Assembly (NCBI GenBank): GCA_012517855.1
Contig: JAAYUD010000060.1
Span: 1 to 64,000, forward strand
Length of the DNA: 64,000 bases
Direction of reading: 5' to 3'
Origin: Bacteroidales bacterium
GTDB lineage: Bacteria; Bacteroidota; Bacteroidia; Bacteroidales; Bacteroidaceae
The notes under the pieces were generated by a model. The model was not told the DNA's origin, did not search any database, and saw nothing but the letters and a program-made list of their open reading frames with translations. A program made the position numbers and the translations under genes. Below are positions 52,498 through 62,405 of the stretch, piece by piece (position 1 is the first letter of the stretch; the number at the start of each line of letters is the position of its first letter).

Positions 52498-53877
52498 ATG
52501 AGAAAAAGTTCTTGGCTTTTACTATTTATATTTTTTCTGTTAGTTGCAGGTTGCGGGAGCAGGAAAAAATCTGTTGCTGGCAATATTGACTTGCCTCAGA
52601 TAAAGAAAAATCGGGAACTTGTTGTGCTTACGATGAACCGTTCTACTTCTTATTTTATTTACCGTGGAGAGGAAATGGGATTTCAATACGAACTTGCCAA
52701 TCAGTTTGCAACTAGTTTAGGATTGAAATTGAAGATAAAAACCGCACGCAACATGAAAGAAATGCTTGATAAACTTCATCGCGGTGAAGGGGATATTGTT
52801 GCTTTCAACGTGCCATATACGAAGGAAAATAAAAACAATTTGCTCTATTGTGGTGAACAAGTGGTGACTCATCAAGTGTTGGTGCAACGCAAAGGTGCTC
52901 ATATTTCTCTTGTTACCAATGTGACGCAGTTAGTAGGCAAAGATATTTATGTAAAGCCGGGTCGTTATATGCAGCGGCTTGAGAACTTGAACAAGGAATT
53001 GGGAGGTGGTATTCATATACATGAAGTAAAAGCAGATAGCGTCACTACTGAAGATTTGATTTATCAGGTGTCTATGGGTCGAATCAATTACACTGTTGCC
53101 GATGACGAAGAAGCACTTTTAAATAAGACTTATTATGAGAATTTGAATTTGTCATTGGCAGTAAGTTTCGATCAACGTTCGTCATGGGTTGTCAGAAAGA
53201 GCTCTCCCCTATTGGCGCAAGCTGCGACCAAATGGTATAAAGAGAATATGTCGACGGCTGAATATAAGCTGAGTATGAAACGGTATTTCGATATCAGCAA
53301 ACAACAGACTTATAATCGCCGCTATGCTTTTAGCAAAAATAAGCTTTCTGTTTATGATCATCTTTTTAAACGCTATGCCAAGCAGATTAATTGGGATTGG
53401 CGTTTATTGGCGGCTTTGGCGTATAAGGAGTCTAATTTCGAGCCTAATGTCGTATCGTGGGCAGGGGCTCGTGGCTTAATGCAATTGATGCCTCTAACAG
53501 CTCGAAGGCTTGGTGTGCCACGCGGTAAAGAACGTAATCCGGAGGAGAGCATAAAAGCTGCTGTAAAATACATTGATCTGACAGAAAAGCAGTTTAGCGA
53601 TATTAAAAATGAGCATATAAAGCTTCAATTTGTTTTGGCTGCATATAATGCGGGCTATGGACATATTAGCGATGCGATGGCATTAGCTGCTAAGTATGGA
53701 AAAAATAAACATGTTTGGACTGCTAATGTCGAGAAATACATCTTGCTGAAAAGCAATGAAAAATACTATAACGATCCAGTTTGTAAGAATGGTTATTTTC
53801 GAGGCAGCGATACATATAGTTTTGTCCGAGACGTACTAACTTATTATAAAAATTTTCAGAAGAAAGCCAAAAGATAA
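52498..53877 (+). CDS. mltF: Membrane-bound lytic transglycosylase F
   Basis: A 459-residue lipoprotein (signal ending in LLVAGCGS, lipobox LVAGC). It contains a family 3 solute-binding-like domain (about 40-260) followed by an SLT lysozyme-like domain (about 285-455), whose catalytic glutamate is in ALAYKESNFEPN, with GARGLMQLMP and AAYNAGYGH. It cleaves peptidoglycan glycan strands at the envelope. The ATG at 52498 is preferred to a TTG two codons earlier. Confidence 0.93.
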   Translation: MRKSSWLLLFIFFLLVAGCGSRKKSVAGNIDLPQIKKNRELVVLTMNRSTSYFIYRGEEMGFQYELANQFATSLGLKLKIKTARNMKEMLDKLHRGEGDIVAFNVPYTKENKNNLLYCGEQVVTHQVLVQRKGAHISLVTNVTQLVGKDIYVKPGRYMQRLENLNKELGGGIHIHEVKADSVTTEDLIYQVSMGRINYTVADDEEALLNKTYYENLNLSLAVSFDQRSSWVVRKSSPLLAQAATKWYKENMSTAEYKLSMKRYFDISKQQTYNRRYAFSKNKLSVYDHLFKRYAKQINWDWRLLAALAYKESNFEPNVVSWAGARGLMQLMPLTARRLGVPRGKERNPEESIKAAVKYIDLTEKQFSDIKNEHIKLQFVLAAYNAGYGHISDAMALAAKYGKNKHVWTANVEKYILLKSNEKYYNDPVCKNGYFRGSDTYSFVRDVLTYYKNFQKKAKR

Positions 53878-53923
53878 CATCTTGTAGGTAAAACATTTAA
53901 TTATCTCGATTTAATCGATATAA

Positions 53924-55111
53924 TTATTCGATCCCCAATTGGCTCATACATTCTTTTACTTCATCAATATTGCCGGTATGTTTTCCTAAATCATCGGATA
54001 ATTTCACACAGTTACGCCATTCCTGATTTGAATTCATCTTGCAAGCTGTAAGTTTCATTACAATATTTTCGGGCTTATAGCCTGTATCGTTTGTTAGGTT
54101 AGTACCAATACCAAAGCTACATCTGATTTTTCCTTCACAATAATTCTTTATTTCAAGTACTTTGTCAAAATCAAGAGCATTGCTGAAAACGATTGTTTTT
54201 GTGGTAGGGTCAATACCAAATTCTTTGTAACGGGCAGTGAGCATATCTACAAATTCGTATTCATTACCAGAGTCACAACGTACACCATCGAATAGTTTGG
54301 CTTGTTTACGACTCAAGTTATTGAGAAAAATATCGAACGTGTATGTATCGGCAAGAGCAATACCCAGGTCTCCATCGTACACATTAACCCAATTCTCTAA
54401 AGCTAGATAGTTTGCGTGTTTGTATCCGAATTGGGCTCCATGAAACATAAACCATTCATGCGGATGGGTCCCCATCATTTTCATATCATATTTCATACCC
54501 AAGAGACAGTTCGATGAACCGGTACAATACTTGGCATGCTCTTTCAGGTAAGCTATCACTTCGTCTTGTACTTTAAGAGAGAAGCGACGCCTTGTTCCGA
54601 ACTCAGAGAATATCAGTTGATTCTCGTTGGAGAGCTTCACTTTCTTTTTAAGCCTTTCCAGCACTAACTTTTCATCCACTTCATATCCGCTTAACGAATT
54701 GCGAAGTTCGGCAACAATTGCGAGAATAGGAACTTCGTATAATGTAGCTTTGTATAAGGCATCAGTTACTTCGATGTGCAAATGATGTTGTTCGCTTAGC
54801 CATATTTTTACCTTTTTGGGGTCGTAATGAAAAGATGAGAGCCATTCCAAATACATCCGAGGTAGAAAACGGTTATGAGATGCCATATAATCTATTTCTT
54901 CATCGGTAAGCTGTATCGTTGACATGGCGTCAAGTTCTTTATAAAGCCTTTCGACAAAATTTTCGTTGTATATGGTTTCATCCCTATCTATGAAACTAAA
55001 TGTTCCGATAGCATAAGGAAAAAGTTTAATATAGGCATAAGATGTTGTAAACTTGTATAAGTCTGTATCCAGTAGCGAGGTTATTATCATATTCTGGAAT
55101 TTTGATTGCAA
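53924..55111 (-). CDS. pncB: Nicotinate phosphoribosyltransferase
   Basis: A 395-residue enzyme of NAD salvage converting nicotinate and PRPP to nicotinate mononucleotide. It starts with SLLDTDLYKFT, the family N-terminus; RRRFSLKVQDEV, the phosphohistidine-region MGTHPHEWFM, and GVRCDSGNE and FGIGTNLTND are further marks. A second ATG at codon 8 (55090) begins MIITSLLD and may be the true start. 55 bases separate it from the upstream DUF4301 gene on the same strand. Confidence 0.94.
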   Translation of the reverse strand: MQSKFQNMIITSLLDTDLYKFTTSYAYIKLFPYAIGTFSFIDRDETIYNENFVERLYKELDAMSTIQLTDEEIDYMASHNRFLPRMYLEWLSSFHYDPKKVKIWLSEQHHLHIEVTDALYKATLYEVPILAIVAELRNSLSGYEVDEKLVLERLKKKVKLSNENQLIFSEFGTRRRFSLKVQDEVIAYLKEHAKYCTGSSNCLLGMKYDMKMMGTHPHEWFMFHGAQFGYKHANYLALENWVNVYDGDLGIALADTYTFDIFLNNLSRKQAKLFDGVRCDSGNEYEFVDMLTARYKEFGIDPTTKTIVFSNALDFDKVLEIKNYCEGKIRCSFGIGTNLTNDTGYKPENIVMKLTACKMNSNQEWRNCVKLSDDLGKHTGNIDEVKECMSQLGIE

Positions 55112-55166
55112 ATTGAAAGATGATGCAGTAATAATATTATTGCTGTATCATGCTGATGTATATTTA

Positions 55167-56690
55167 TTATTGATGTTGCTCCCTCAGTAAATCATTTACA
55201 TTTTTCACGGGATTGAAGGTCTCAAGCGGTACTTCTACAAATATGGTATTCCAATCGCTCATAGCTCCATTCCAAAGTCCGGGTAATTCGAGTGCTTTTA
55301 AATCACGCCCGCTCTTGGACTTTTGTGAGATAAATCCGGTAGACTTATCGATAAATTTAGTCAGATCGAATTTCTCTCCTTTATAGTCTCTAATGGCACA
55401 AACTAAATCTACGGGATTAAAATGAGTTCCTTGCGCAAACATTTCTTCTGCGCTCTTGTCTTTTTTGTTGATTTGCGAACTTTCTAGTATCTGCATCGAA
55501 TATGAGCCGTCATTGTTATAGGCTAAAAACGGACCACCACCGGGTTCGCCTATGTTTCTTACCATCCCACATACCCGAAGAGGACGATTCAGTTTTTTCT
55601 TCAGATAAAGAACAAGGTCGGCATCTTCCATGTTCTTCGTTTCAGCATTACGACAACAAAGTTGACGTTGCACAAATTGAATAATTTCAACGATTTCATC
55701 GTGAGTATATTTTCCGCTGTCTATCAAATTCAGGTATTCGAAGATCTTTTTCTGGAGTGACACTAATATACCTGCAATAAGTTTTTTGTATTTTACGGTG
55801 GAATCTTTTAAACGGTCCGGTACTACGTTATCTATATTTTTGATAAAGATCACGTCTGTATCAAGATCATTTAAGTTTTCGATCAACGCTCCATGCCCTC
55901 CGGGCCGAAACAGTAATCTACCATCGTCAGTCCTGAACGGTTTATTATCCATGTCTACAGCAATGGTGTCTGTCGAAGCTTTTTGTTCCGAAAAACTAAT
56001 GTGATATGTAACCCCAAATTCATTTTCATACTCAGCTTTTTTCTTTGCTATCAGATTTTCAAAGAGTTGACGATGATCGTGTGATACGGTGAAATGGATA
56101 TTTACTTCATTTTTTGCGTTTTGAGCGTACAATGCCCCTTCCACTAAATGTTCTTCGACGGGGGTGCGCGCTTTTTCACCATAGCGGTGAAACAATAGCA
56201 TACCTTTGGGTAGGGCGCCGTAGTTTAAGCCTTCTTTATTCAGTAGTGCCATGACTATTTCCTTGTATTTACCGCTATCTATAAGCGATGTAATATCTGT
56301 ATTGTATAGATGTTGGCAAATACTATTTAGCTCTTTATAAAAGGCAAAGGCATTGATATGGTGAAAGAATATGTTCTCAAAATTTGTGCGAGGTTCGTTA
56401 TAATCGGCATCAACAAATGCATATAGATCTTTAAACATGCGGCTGGCTGCTCCCGAAGCCGGAACAAATTTAAGTATATTGTGTCCCGAATTTTGAGTAT
56501 AGCTATTCCATGCTGAAAGATAAAGTGTCTCTTCCTCTTTATTTGTCCTTATAATGCCGTTGTCCGTCGATGCAGCTGCGAACAGTTTTAGATAAGGAAA
56601 TCCTTGTTCGAAAGATGATAATTGTCCGATAATTTGTTGTTCAGATATTCCTTTTGCATTCAATTGTTCTTTGTCTTGATTAGTCATCAT
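55167..56690 (-). CDS. DUF4301 protein of unknown function
   Basis: A protein of 507 residues from the ATG at 56690. It matches what I recall of the Bacteroidetes DUF4301 family; KFVPASGAASRMFKDL and FRPGGHGALIENLND, plus PGGGPFLAYN, look like nucleotide-sugar or phosphate-binding glycine-rich loops as in pyrophosphorylase-like folds, but no activity is known to me. An in-frame TTG at 56720 overlaps the -7 box (TATTTTTG on the minus strand, 56718-56725), so the ATG is chosen. Confidence 0.75.
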   Translation of the reverse strand: MMTNQDKEQLNAKGISEQQIIGQLSSFEQGFPYLKLFAAASTDNGIIRTNKEEETLYLSAWNSYTQNSGHNILKFVPASGAASRMFKDLYAFVDADYNEPRTNFENIFFHHINAFAFYKELNSICQHLYNTDITSLIDSGKYKEIVMALLNKEGLNYGALPKGMLLFHRYGEKARTPVEEHLVEGALYAQNAKNEVNIHFTVSHDHRQLFENLIAKKKAEYENEFGVTYHISFSEQKASTDTIAVDMDNKPFRTDDGRLLFRPGGHGALIENLNDLDTDVIFIKNIDNVVPDRLKDSTVKYKKLIAGILVSLQKKIFEYLNLIDSGKYTHDEIVEIIQFVQRQLCCRNAETKNMEDADLVLYLKKKLNRPLRVCGMVRNIGEPGGGPFLAYNNDGSYSMQILESSQINKKDKSAEEMFAQGTHFNPVDLVCAIRDYKGEKFDLTKFIDKSTGFISQKSKSGRDLKALELPGLWNGAMSDWNTIFVEVPLETFNPVKNVNDLLREQHQ

Positions 56691-56717
56691 CAAACCTAAG
56701 TTTTTATTATTAATGCT

Positions 56718-56725
56718 CAAAAATA
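56718..56725 (-). promoter_or_regulatory. -7 box for the DUF4301 gene
   Basis: The minus strand reads TATTTTTG (perfect TAnnTTTG), 28 bases upstream of the ATG at 56690. No clear -33 element. Confidence 0.45.
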
Positions 56726-56768
56726 CAAAATGTTCTGTTCATTTGATAGCATTATCCCAAAAAAATAC

Positions 56769-56776
56769 TACTTTTG
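56769..56776 (+). promoter_or_regulatory. -7 box for the relA-like gene
   Basis: TACTTTTG is a perfect TAnnTTTG, 17 bases before the ATG at 56794. A TTTG lies 23 bases upstream, longer than the usual spacing. It supports the downstream start rather than the open-frame beginning at 56713. Confidence 0.5.
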
Positions 56777-56793
56777 AGACTGTTTTTAGGATT

Positions 56794-59010
56794 ATGCTCA
56801 TGGAGACAAATCTATTTTTCACCTCTGAAGAGAAGACCGAACTATTTTCACTCTATCGTAAGCTGATTGTATCGGCTGGTGACAGTGTGAGTAAAGGAGA
56901 AATCGATAAAGTAAAAAAGTACTTAATCGCGGCAACCCAAAAAGAGTGTTTGACTCGTGATGTATTTGGTAAAAATCCGGTGCTCTGCAATATGCAGACT
57001 GCTCTCATTGTTTCCGATGAAATCGGCATGAAAGGTTCTACTCTTATCAGTATCATGTTGCAAAATGTTGTAGAATGTGGCATTTTGTCGATGGAAGAAG
57101 TAAAAGATATTTTCGGTGAAGATGTAGGAACTATTGTTAATGGACTCATAAAGACTAATCAACTCTATTCCAAGACTCCAACGGTGGAATCGGAGAATTT
57201 TCATAGCTTACTTATCTCTTTTGCCGAAGATATGAGGGTTATTTTAATTATGATAGCCGAGAGAGTAAATATCATGCGGCAGATTCGTGATACCGAAAAT
57301 GAAAAGGATCGTATAAAGGTAGCTAACGAGGCAACCTATCTTTATGCTCCGTTGGCTCACAAATTAGGCCTTTATCAGTTGAAATCGGAATTAGAAGACT
57401 TGTCGTTGAAATATACGAATCGAGAGATCTTCTATTTTATAAAAGATAAGCTGAACGCAACAAAGTCTGCCCGCGACTTGTATATCGATCATTTTATTGA
57501 ACCTATTAAGAAGAAATTACAAGCTGCTGGATTGAAGTTCGACATTAAAGGACGTACTAAATCGATTCATTCTATTCATCATAAGATGGTGGTGCAAAAA
57601 ACAACTTTCGAAAACATCTATGATTTATTTGCTATTCGAATTATTGTGGACTCGCCATTAGAAAAAGAAAAACAGTATTGTTGGCAGGTCTATTCTATCA
57701 TCACCGATATGTATCCTCCAAATCCAAAGAGATTGCGCGACTGGCTCTCTATTCCTAAAAGCAATGGATATGAATCCCTTCATATTACAGTGATGGGCCC
57801 TGATGGCAAGTGGGTTGAAGTGCAAATCCGTACTCGTCGAATGGATGAAGTTGCGGAGCGAGGATTAGCAGCTCATTGGCGCTATAAAGGTATTAAAGGA
57901 GAAACCGGTTTGGACGACTGGCTCTCTTCTGTGCGCGAGGCACTCGAAAATCCGGATACTGATTCAATGAAAGTAATGGATCAGTTTAAGATGGATTTAT
58001 ACGAAGATGAGGTCTTTGTATTTACTCCCAAGGGAGATTTATTTAAATTACCCAAAGGAGCTACGGTACTCGATTATGCTTTTCATATTCACAGTAAATT
58101 AGGCTGTACTTGCATCGGGGCCAAAGTAAATGGTAAGGTCGCTCCTATTCGTCAAGTGCTGCATAGTGGCGATCAGGTAGAAATTATGACTTCCACTACT
58201 CAGTCGCCAAAGCAAGATTGGGTCAATATCGTGGTCACTTCCAAGGCTCGTACCAAGATTCGTCAGGCGTTGAAAGAAATTGTTTCTCGCCAACATTCCA
58301 TAGCAAAAGAGGCTCTTGAACGTAAGTTCAAAAATCGTAAGATAGATTATGATGAAGGAAGTTTGATGCGACTCATCAAGCATTTGGGATATAAAAATAT
58401 TACTACTTTCTATCAAGATATTGCCGATGAAGTGATTGATATAAACAATTTGCTTGATAAATACTTGGAGCAACAGAAAAGAGATACCGAAATGCGCGAG
58501 GATGTAGTGCATAGTGCGGAAAATTTCTCTATCGCTCCTATTGTAGAGGAAGAAGGCAATAGCGACGTGCTTATTATCGATCAGAATTTAAAGGGACTGG
58601 ATTTTACTCTCGCTAAATGCTGTCATCCTATTTACGGTGATGATGTGTTTGGCTTTGTTACTGTCTCTGGGGGTATTAAGATACATCGCAAAGATTGCCC
58701 CAATGCTCAACAACTGATGGAGCGTTTTGGATATCGTATTGTTAAGGCACGTTGGGCCGGTAAGGGTCAAGGAACATCTTATCCCATTACACTTCATGTA
58801 GTCGGACAAGATGATATCGGTATTGTTACGAATCTTACTTCAATTATATCCAAAGAAACGGATGTGACACTTCGTTCTATCGGCATCAACTCAAAAGATG
58901 GACTTTTTTCAGGGAATATTACGATCATGATTGGCGATACTTCTCGATTGGAAGCGTTGCTCAAGAAACTTAGAACGATAAAAGGCGTCAAACAAATTTC
59001 TCGTTTATAA
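56794..59010 (+). CDS. RelA/SpoT homologue with degenerate hydrolase domain
   Basis: A 738-residue long RelA/SpoT-type protein from 56794 (or 56800). Order: HD-like domain (about 20-200), (p)ppGpp synthetase (about 210-360: GRTKSIHSIHHKM, YDLFAIRI, SNGYESLH, EVQIRTRRMDE), TGS (about 390-450, VFVFTPKGDLFKLPKGATVLDYAFHIH-type), zinc-finger-like and C-terminal ACT domain. The HD hydrolase site is broken: where bifunctional enzymes have LLHDTVEDT this one has MLQNVVECG, and where they have LADRLHNMR it has IAERVNIMR. The synthetase motifs are intact. It is therefore probably synthesis-only, like enteric RelA. Confidence 0.9.
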   Translation: MLMETNLFFTSEEKTELFSLYRKLIVSAGDSVSKGEIDKVKKYLIAATQKECLTRDVFGKNPVLCNMQTALIVSDEIGMKGSTLISIMLQNVVECGILSMEEVKDIFGEDVGTIVNGLIKTNQLYSKTPTVESENFHSLLISFAEDMRVILIMIAERVNIMRQIRDTENEKDRIKVANEATYLYAPLAHKLGLYQLKSELEDLSLKYTNREIFYFIKDKLNATKSARDLYIDHFIEPIKKKLQAAGLKFDIKGRTKSIHSIHHKMVVQKTTFENIYDLFAIRIIVDSPLEKEKQYCWQVYSIITDMYPPNPKRLRDWLSIPKSNGYESLHITVMGPDGKWVEVQIRTRRMDEVAERGLAAHWRYKGIKGETGLDDWLSSVREALENPDTDSMKVMDQFKMDLYEDEVFVFTPKGDLFKLPKGATVLDYAFHIHSKLGCTCIGAKVNGKVAPIRQVLHSGDQVEIMTSTTQSPKQDWVNIVVTSKARTKIRQALKEIVSRQHSIAKEALERKFKNRKIDYDEGSLMRLIKHLGYKNITTFYQDIADEVIDINNLLDKYLEQQKRDTEMREDVVHSAENFSIAPIVEEEGNSDVLIIDQNLKGLDFTLAKCCHPIYGDDVFGFVTVSGGIKIHRKDCPNAQQLMERFGYRIVKARWAGKGQGTSYPITLHVVGQDDIGIVTNLTSIISKETDVTLRSIGINSKDGLFSGNITIMIGDTSRLEALLKKLRTIKGVKQISRL

Positions 59011-59061
59011 TACGAGTAATGGAAAAAGCATGAATTTGTATAGTCAAATGGTACTTCATTA

Positions 59062-59095
59062 AAAAAGAGGCTAAAGATTTCTTTAGCCTCTTTTT
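59062..59095. terminator. Bidirectional terminator, relA-like and panB
   Basis: AAAAAGAGGCTAAAG (59062-59076) pairs perfectly with CTTTAGCCTCTTTTT (59081-59095) over an ATTT loop, between convergent genes. Confidence 0.92.
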
Positions 59096-59105
59096 ATAAA
59101 TGGGT

Positions 59106-59927
59106 TTAATACTCTTCTTTTTCGTTCGGGAAATCTTTGTTTTTCACATCTTTTATGTAGTTCCCTATTGCATCTGTCATTACCGAATGGATATCTGCAT
59201 AGCGGCGTAGAAATCTTGGAGTAAAACCTTTATTCATACCAAGCATATCTTGTATCACTAGTATCTGTCCATCTGTTCCGTTGCCCGCGCCAATGCCTAT
59301 TGTCGGGATGTTTAGTTCTTCGGATAGTCGAGTAGCCAAATGAGCTGGAATCTTTTCGAGCGTGATGGCAAAACATCCGGCTTCTTCAAGAGCGTGGGCA
59401 TCGCTTATCAGCTTCTCTGCTTCGGCATCTTCTTTGGCGCGAACTGTATAAGTACCGAATTTATTAATAGATTGAGGGGTCAGCCCCAGATGTCCCATAA
59501 CAGGAATTCCGGCTGCAACGATCTTTCTTACAGTTTCTATTATTTCGATGCCACCTTCTAGTTTTAGTGCGTCGCAACCGCTTTCTTTCATTATGCGTAT
59601 GGCATTTGTGATTCCCTCGGTAGCGTTTACTTGATACGAGCCGAATGGCATATCACAAACTACCAGAGCACGTTTGACAGCTCTGACCACACACGAAGCA
59701 TGGTAAATCATTTGGTCAATAGTGATAGGAAGTGTGGTAGAATGTCCTGCCATTACATTAGAAGCAGAGTCGCCTATCAGTATACCGTCTATTCCGGCAC
59801 CATCAACGATGGTTGCTATGGTGTAATCGTATGAAGTCAACATGGAGATTTTTTCTCCGTTCTTTTTCATCTCTTTAAAACGTTGAGTTGTTACTTTACG
59901 TTTATCGTCTGTAATATAACCAGCCAT
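59106..59927 (-). CDS. panB: 3-Methyl-2-oxobutanoate hydroxymethyltransferase
   Basis: A 273-residue ketopantoate hydroxymethyltransferase that adds a one-carbon unit from methylene-THF to ketoisovalerate on the way to pantothenate and CoA. Motifs: [43 protein letters not shown] and [20 protein letters not shown]. The HAD hydrolase gene upstream ends 6 bases before it; panC and panD are not in the window. Confidence 0.95.
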   Translation of the reverse strand: MAGYITDDKRKVTTQRFKEMKKNGEKISMLTSYDYTIATIVDGAGIDGILIGDSASNVMAGHSTTLPITIDQMIYHASCVVRAVKRALVVCDMPFGSYQVNATEGITNAIRIMKESGCDALKLEGGIEIIETVRKIVAAGIPVMGHLGLTPQSINKFGTYTVRAKEDAEAEKLISDAHALEEAGCFAITLEKIPAHLATRLSEELNIPTIGIGAGNGTDGQILVIQDMLGMNKGFTPRFLRRYADIHSVMTDAIGNYIKDVKNKDFPNEKEEY

Positions 59928-59933
59928 TGTCTG

Positions 59934-60587
59934 TTATTTGTTTAAAATTGTATTTTTTAGCCATGTGGCATTTATATCGTTGAAATTGTCGATAATGTAA
60001 TCCGCTTTCCCTTCTATTGTGTGACGGGGATTGGTTGTAGCGAGCCCTATGACAAAAGCTCCGGAACTCTTCCCTGCTTCCAGGCCGTGAAAAGAATCTT
60101 CGAATACTATAGAGTGAGCGGCATCACTTTGAAGTAGTTTCATACCTTTCAGAAAACATTCTGGGTCTGGCTTGGAATGAGCAAACATATCGGCAGTGAT
60201 GATTACATCAAAAAGTTCTTTGAATTCAGAGTGAGTCCTATAGACATTTTCCATTTTGTTATTGTTAGAACTGGTGACAAGAGCAATATGCATTCCGTGT
60301 TTTTTGATATCTTTTATAAAATGATCGGCTCCGTCAATATAGTCGAACTTCATGTTTTGCTCATAATCGTCCAGTTCCTTTGTTATATCTATTCGGATCT
60401 TTTCGTCTGTCGGGAAATAACCGTCAAAAATTTGAGTAAGAGTTTGCCCCTTAATACGGCTACAGAAGTTGTCAATGTCCAATCGACGTTTGCCCTCATT
60501 GTCCCAAAAGATGGTATATTGCGGTTCCGTATTTAGTACCACTCCATCCAAATCGAACAATGCAATATAATTACTTAGCTCTGTCAT
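59934..60587 (-). CDS. HAD-family hydrolase, beta-phosphoglucomutase-like
   Basis: A HAD phosphatase or phosphomutase, 217 residues from the ATG at 60587 (alternatives at 60596 and 60635). Motif I is ALFDLDGVVLNTEP, motif II LVTSSN, motif III the lysine in HSKPDPE, motif IV IVFEDSFHG. The four-helix cap between motifs I and II resembles beta-phosphoglucomutase and phosphatases such as YniC. Substrate unknown. It precedes panB with a 6-base gap, likely in one operon. Confidence 0.88.
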   Translation of the reverse strand: MTELSNYIALFDLDGVVLNTEPQYTIFWDNEGKRRLDIDNFCSRIKGQTLTQIFDGYFPTDEKIRIDITKELDDYEQNMKFDYIDGADHFIKDIKKHGMHIALVTSSNNNKMENVYRTHSEFKELFDVIITADMFAHSKPDPECFLKGMKLLQSDAAHSIVFEDSFHGLEAGKSSGAFVIGLATTNPRHTIEGKADYIIDNFNDINATWLKNTILNK

Positions 60588-60635
60588 CGTTTTCATTTTG
60601 CGTACAAAGTTCGCAAAAAAAGATGAGTTGGGCAA

Positions 60636-60993
60636 AAATAACGTTGAAATGAAAATTAAAATGACATATATTCACATGATTTTGATTGATTCGTATGAGT
60701 TTTAATTACGATCGACTGATCATTATTAATGACTGAGAAAAAGAGGCTTATTTATCGGAACTATAAAGGTCAATAATTATAATAAAAAACCTTGTAGATG
60801 GGGTGTCCTGGTTGTTGCATTTTTGATTGGTAAACTAGATGCTTTTTCATTGTTACATTAATTTAAGTAGTACAAATAGTTTTAAAGTGTGGCTATCTTT
60901 TGATATCATTTAGAATTAATATGATTACCTTTGTATTATGTGGATATTTTTCACATCTTATGGATACAAAAAATTGTTTCAAACTAATATATT
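60636..60993. other. Intergenic with promoter candidate
   Basis: 358 AT-rich bases with no gene. A TACCTTTG -7 box (60926-60933) lies 60 bases before the next lipoprotein, with a TTTG at 60899-60902 (23-bp spacer, longer than usual). Confidence 0.5.
60926..60933 (+). promoter_or_regulatory. -7 box for the lipoprotein gene
   Basis: TACCTTTG, a perfect TAnnTTTG, with TTTG at 60899-60902 upstream at a long 23-bp spacing. Confidence 0.45.
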
Positions 60994-61980
60994 ATGAGGA
61001 AAACTAACTGTTTTTTAACGTATTGTCTATTCCTTTTATCCTTTTATGCTTTTACTTCGTGTAGTAATAATGATAGATCTTTTGTTGAAACAGGAGATCA
61101 TATTGTAGTCCCTTTTGGAGGTGAAGCAAAAGCGATTCAACTAAATACTCCATATTGGAGTATCGTTAGTATTAATGATGCTGATGGGAAGCCTATGATA
61201 GGTACCATATCTTCAGGTTATGGTGACAATTTGAAAGAAGAACATAATGCTCTGCTGAAATATGATGGGACTGGTCCAGATAAGACACTTATCGTAGATT
61301 TGCCTTATCAAGGATTTACATTAGAGAAAGCCGGTACTAATACGATACAGCTTAGTATGAAGGAAAATTTTGCTCCTCAGCCTTTTGTCTTTTCGATTGT
61401 ATTAAAATCGGGAAATGAAACGAAGGAAGTTAAAATCACTCAAGAAGGACAAAACCGATATAAGTTTAAGTCCATTGAATACTCTATAAACAAAGGCGAC
61501 GGGGTTTCTGATTCTTATTGGTATGACGATCTTGATGAGCAACAAACATTTACTATTACTCCTGATATTGGTAGAACCATTAATGTGACATTGTTCCCAT
61601 TCGATTATTCAAATTTAAGTTTCTCAAGTGCCAAATTTACTAGTGACGATAAAGGTGCTTTTGCGTGGATTAATGATGAAGATACTCCTTTGGAAGTAGC
61701 AATCCCTTGTAGTATTAATAACGGCACAATTGAATACCTCTCCAAAAAGCAACAATACGATAATTTTGAGAAGGGCTTTCTAAAAAATCTTAATGGAAGT
61801 ATTTCGGTTGCCATGAATCCAGGGACCAACAAATATCATTTTAAATACGAGATGAAGAAAACCGTCATATCATATACGTTGACCATGACAGGCGCCAAAA
61901 CGAATAAAGATAGAGTCTTTTGCGGCAAATGGATAATGATACAACCTACAGGAGCTTTCGAATATGTAAAGGATGAATAA
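60994..61980 (+). CDS. Predicted lipoprotein, unknown function
   Basis: A 328-residue protein with a signal peptide ending in FTSCSNND (lipobox cysteine near 23). Residues about 32-145 look like an all-beta domain ending in VKITQEGQ, reminiscent of BACON-like carbohydrate- or mucin-associated domains; the rest is also beta-rich, without motifs I recognise. Cell-surface exposure is likely for Bacteroidetes lipoproteins. Monocistronic, closed by a strong hairpin. Confidence 0.7.
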   Translation: MRKTNCFLTYCLFLLSFYAFTSCSNNDRSFVETGDHIVVPFGGEAKAIQLNTPYWSIVSINDADGKPMIGTISSGYGDNLKEEHNALLKYDGTGPDKTLIVDLPYQGFTLEKAGTNTIQLSMKENFAPQPFVFSIVLKSGNETKEVKITQEGQNRYKFKSIEYSINKGDGVSDSYWYDDLDEQQTFTITPDIGRTINVTLFPFDYSNLSFSSAKFTSDDKGAFAWINDEDTPLEVAIPCSINNGTIEYLSKKQQYDNFEKGFLKNLNGSISVAMNPGTNKYHFKYEMKKTVISYTLTMTGAKTNKDRVFCGKWIMIQPTGAFEYVKDE

Positions 61981-62036
61981 TAAATATCTAGGGATAGTAA
62001 ATTTATGTTCTCTACCTTATATTATATCCTCCTCCG

Positions 62037-62082
62037 TATTTATTTCAATAAAGCCACCATAGTGGCTTTATTGAAATAAATA
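62037..62082. terminator. Perfect 21-bp hairpin after the lipoprotein gene
   Basis: Arms 62037-62057 and 62062-62082 are perfectly complementary with a CATA loop; the stem core is AAAGCCAC/GTGGCTTT flanked by AT pairs. It starts 57 bases after the lipoprotein stop and probably terminates transcription, possibly in both directions. Confidence 0.75.
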
Positions 62083-62405
62083 TAGAAACTAATTTTTCCT
62101 ATGGTTTCTGTCATGTTATCTTATTGATTATGAGCTATGTATACTGATGTAGCTTGTCTTTTGGACTCCGAAATGGTGTTATCTTACTTATTGTTAGTGT
62201 GTTATGAAATACGGATTGTCCATTTCGTATATCAACCGATTAAGTCATTATCTCGGTATCTGTGGTGTGTGCACCGTGTAGAAACTCCCGTGTATGGAAA
62301 TGAAAATAGTTAGGCTCTTGTCTGAGAGAAGGTGCACTGTACACATCTTATTGAATCATGGCTATCGTATTTAAGACCTTTCTGTTGACTCATTTAGGTT
62401 TTGTC

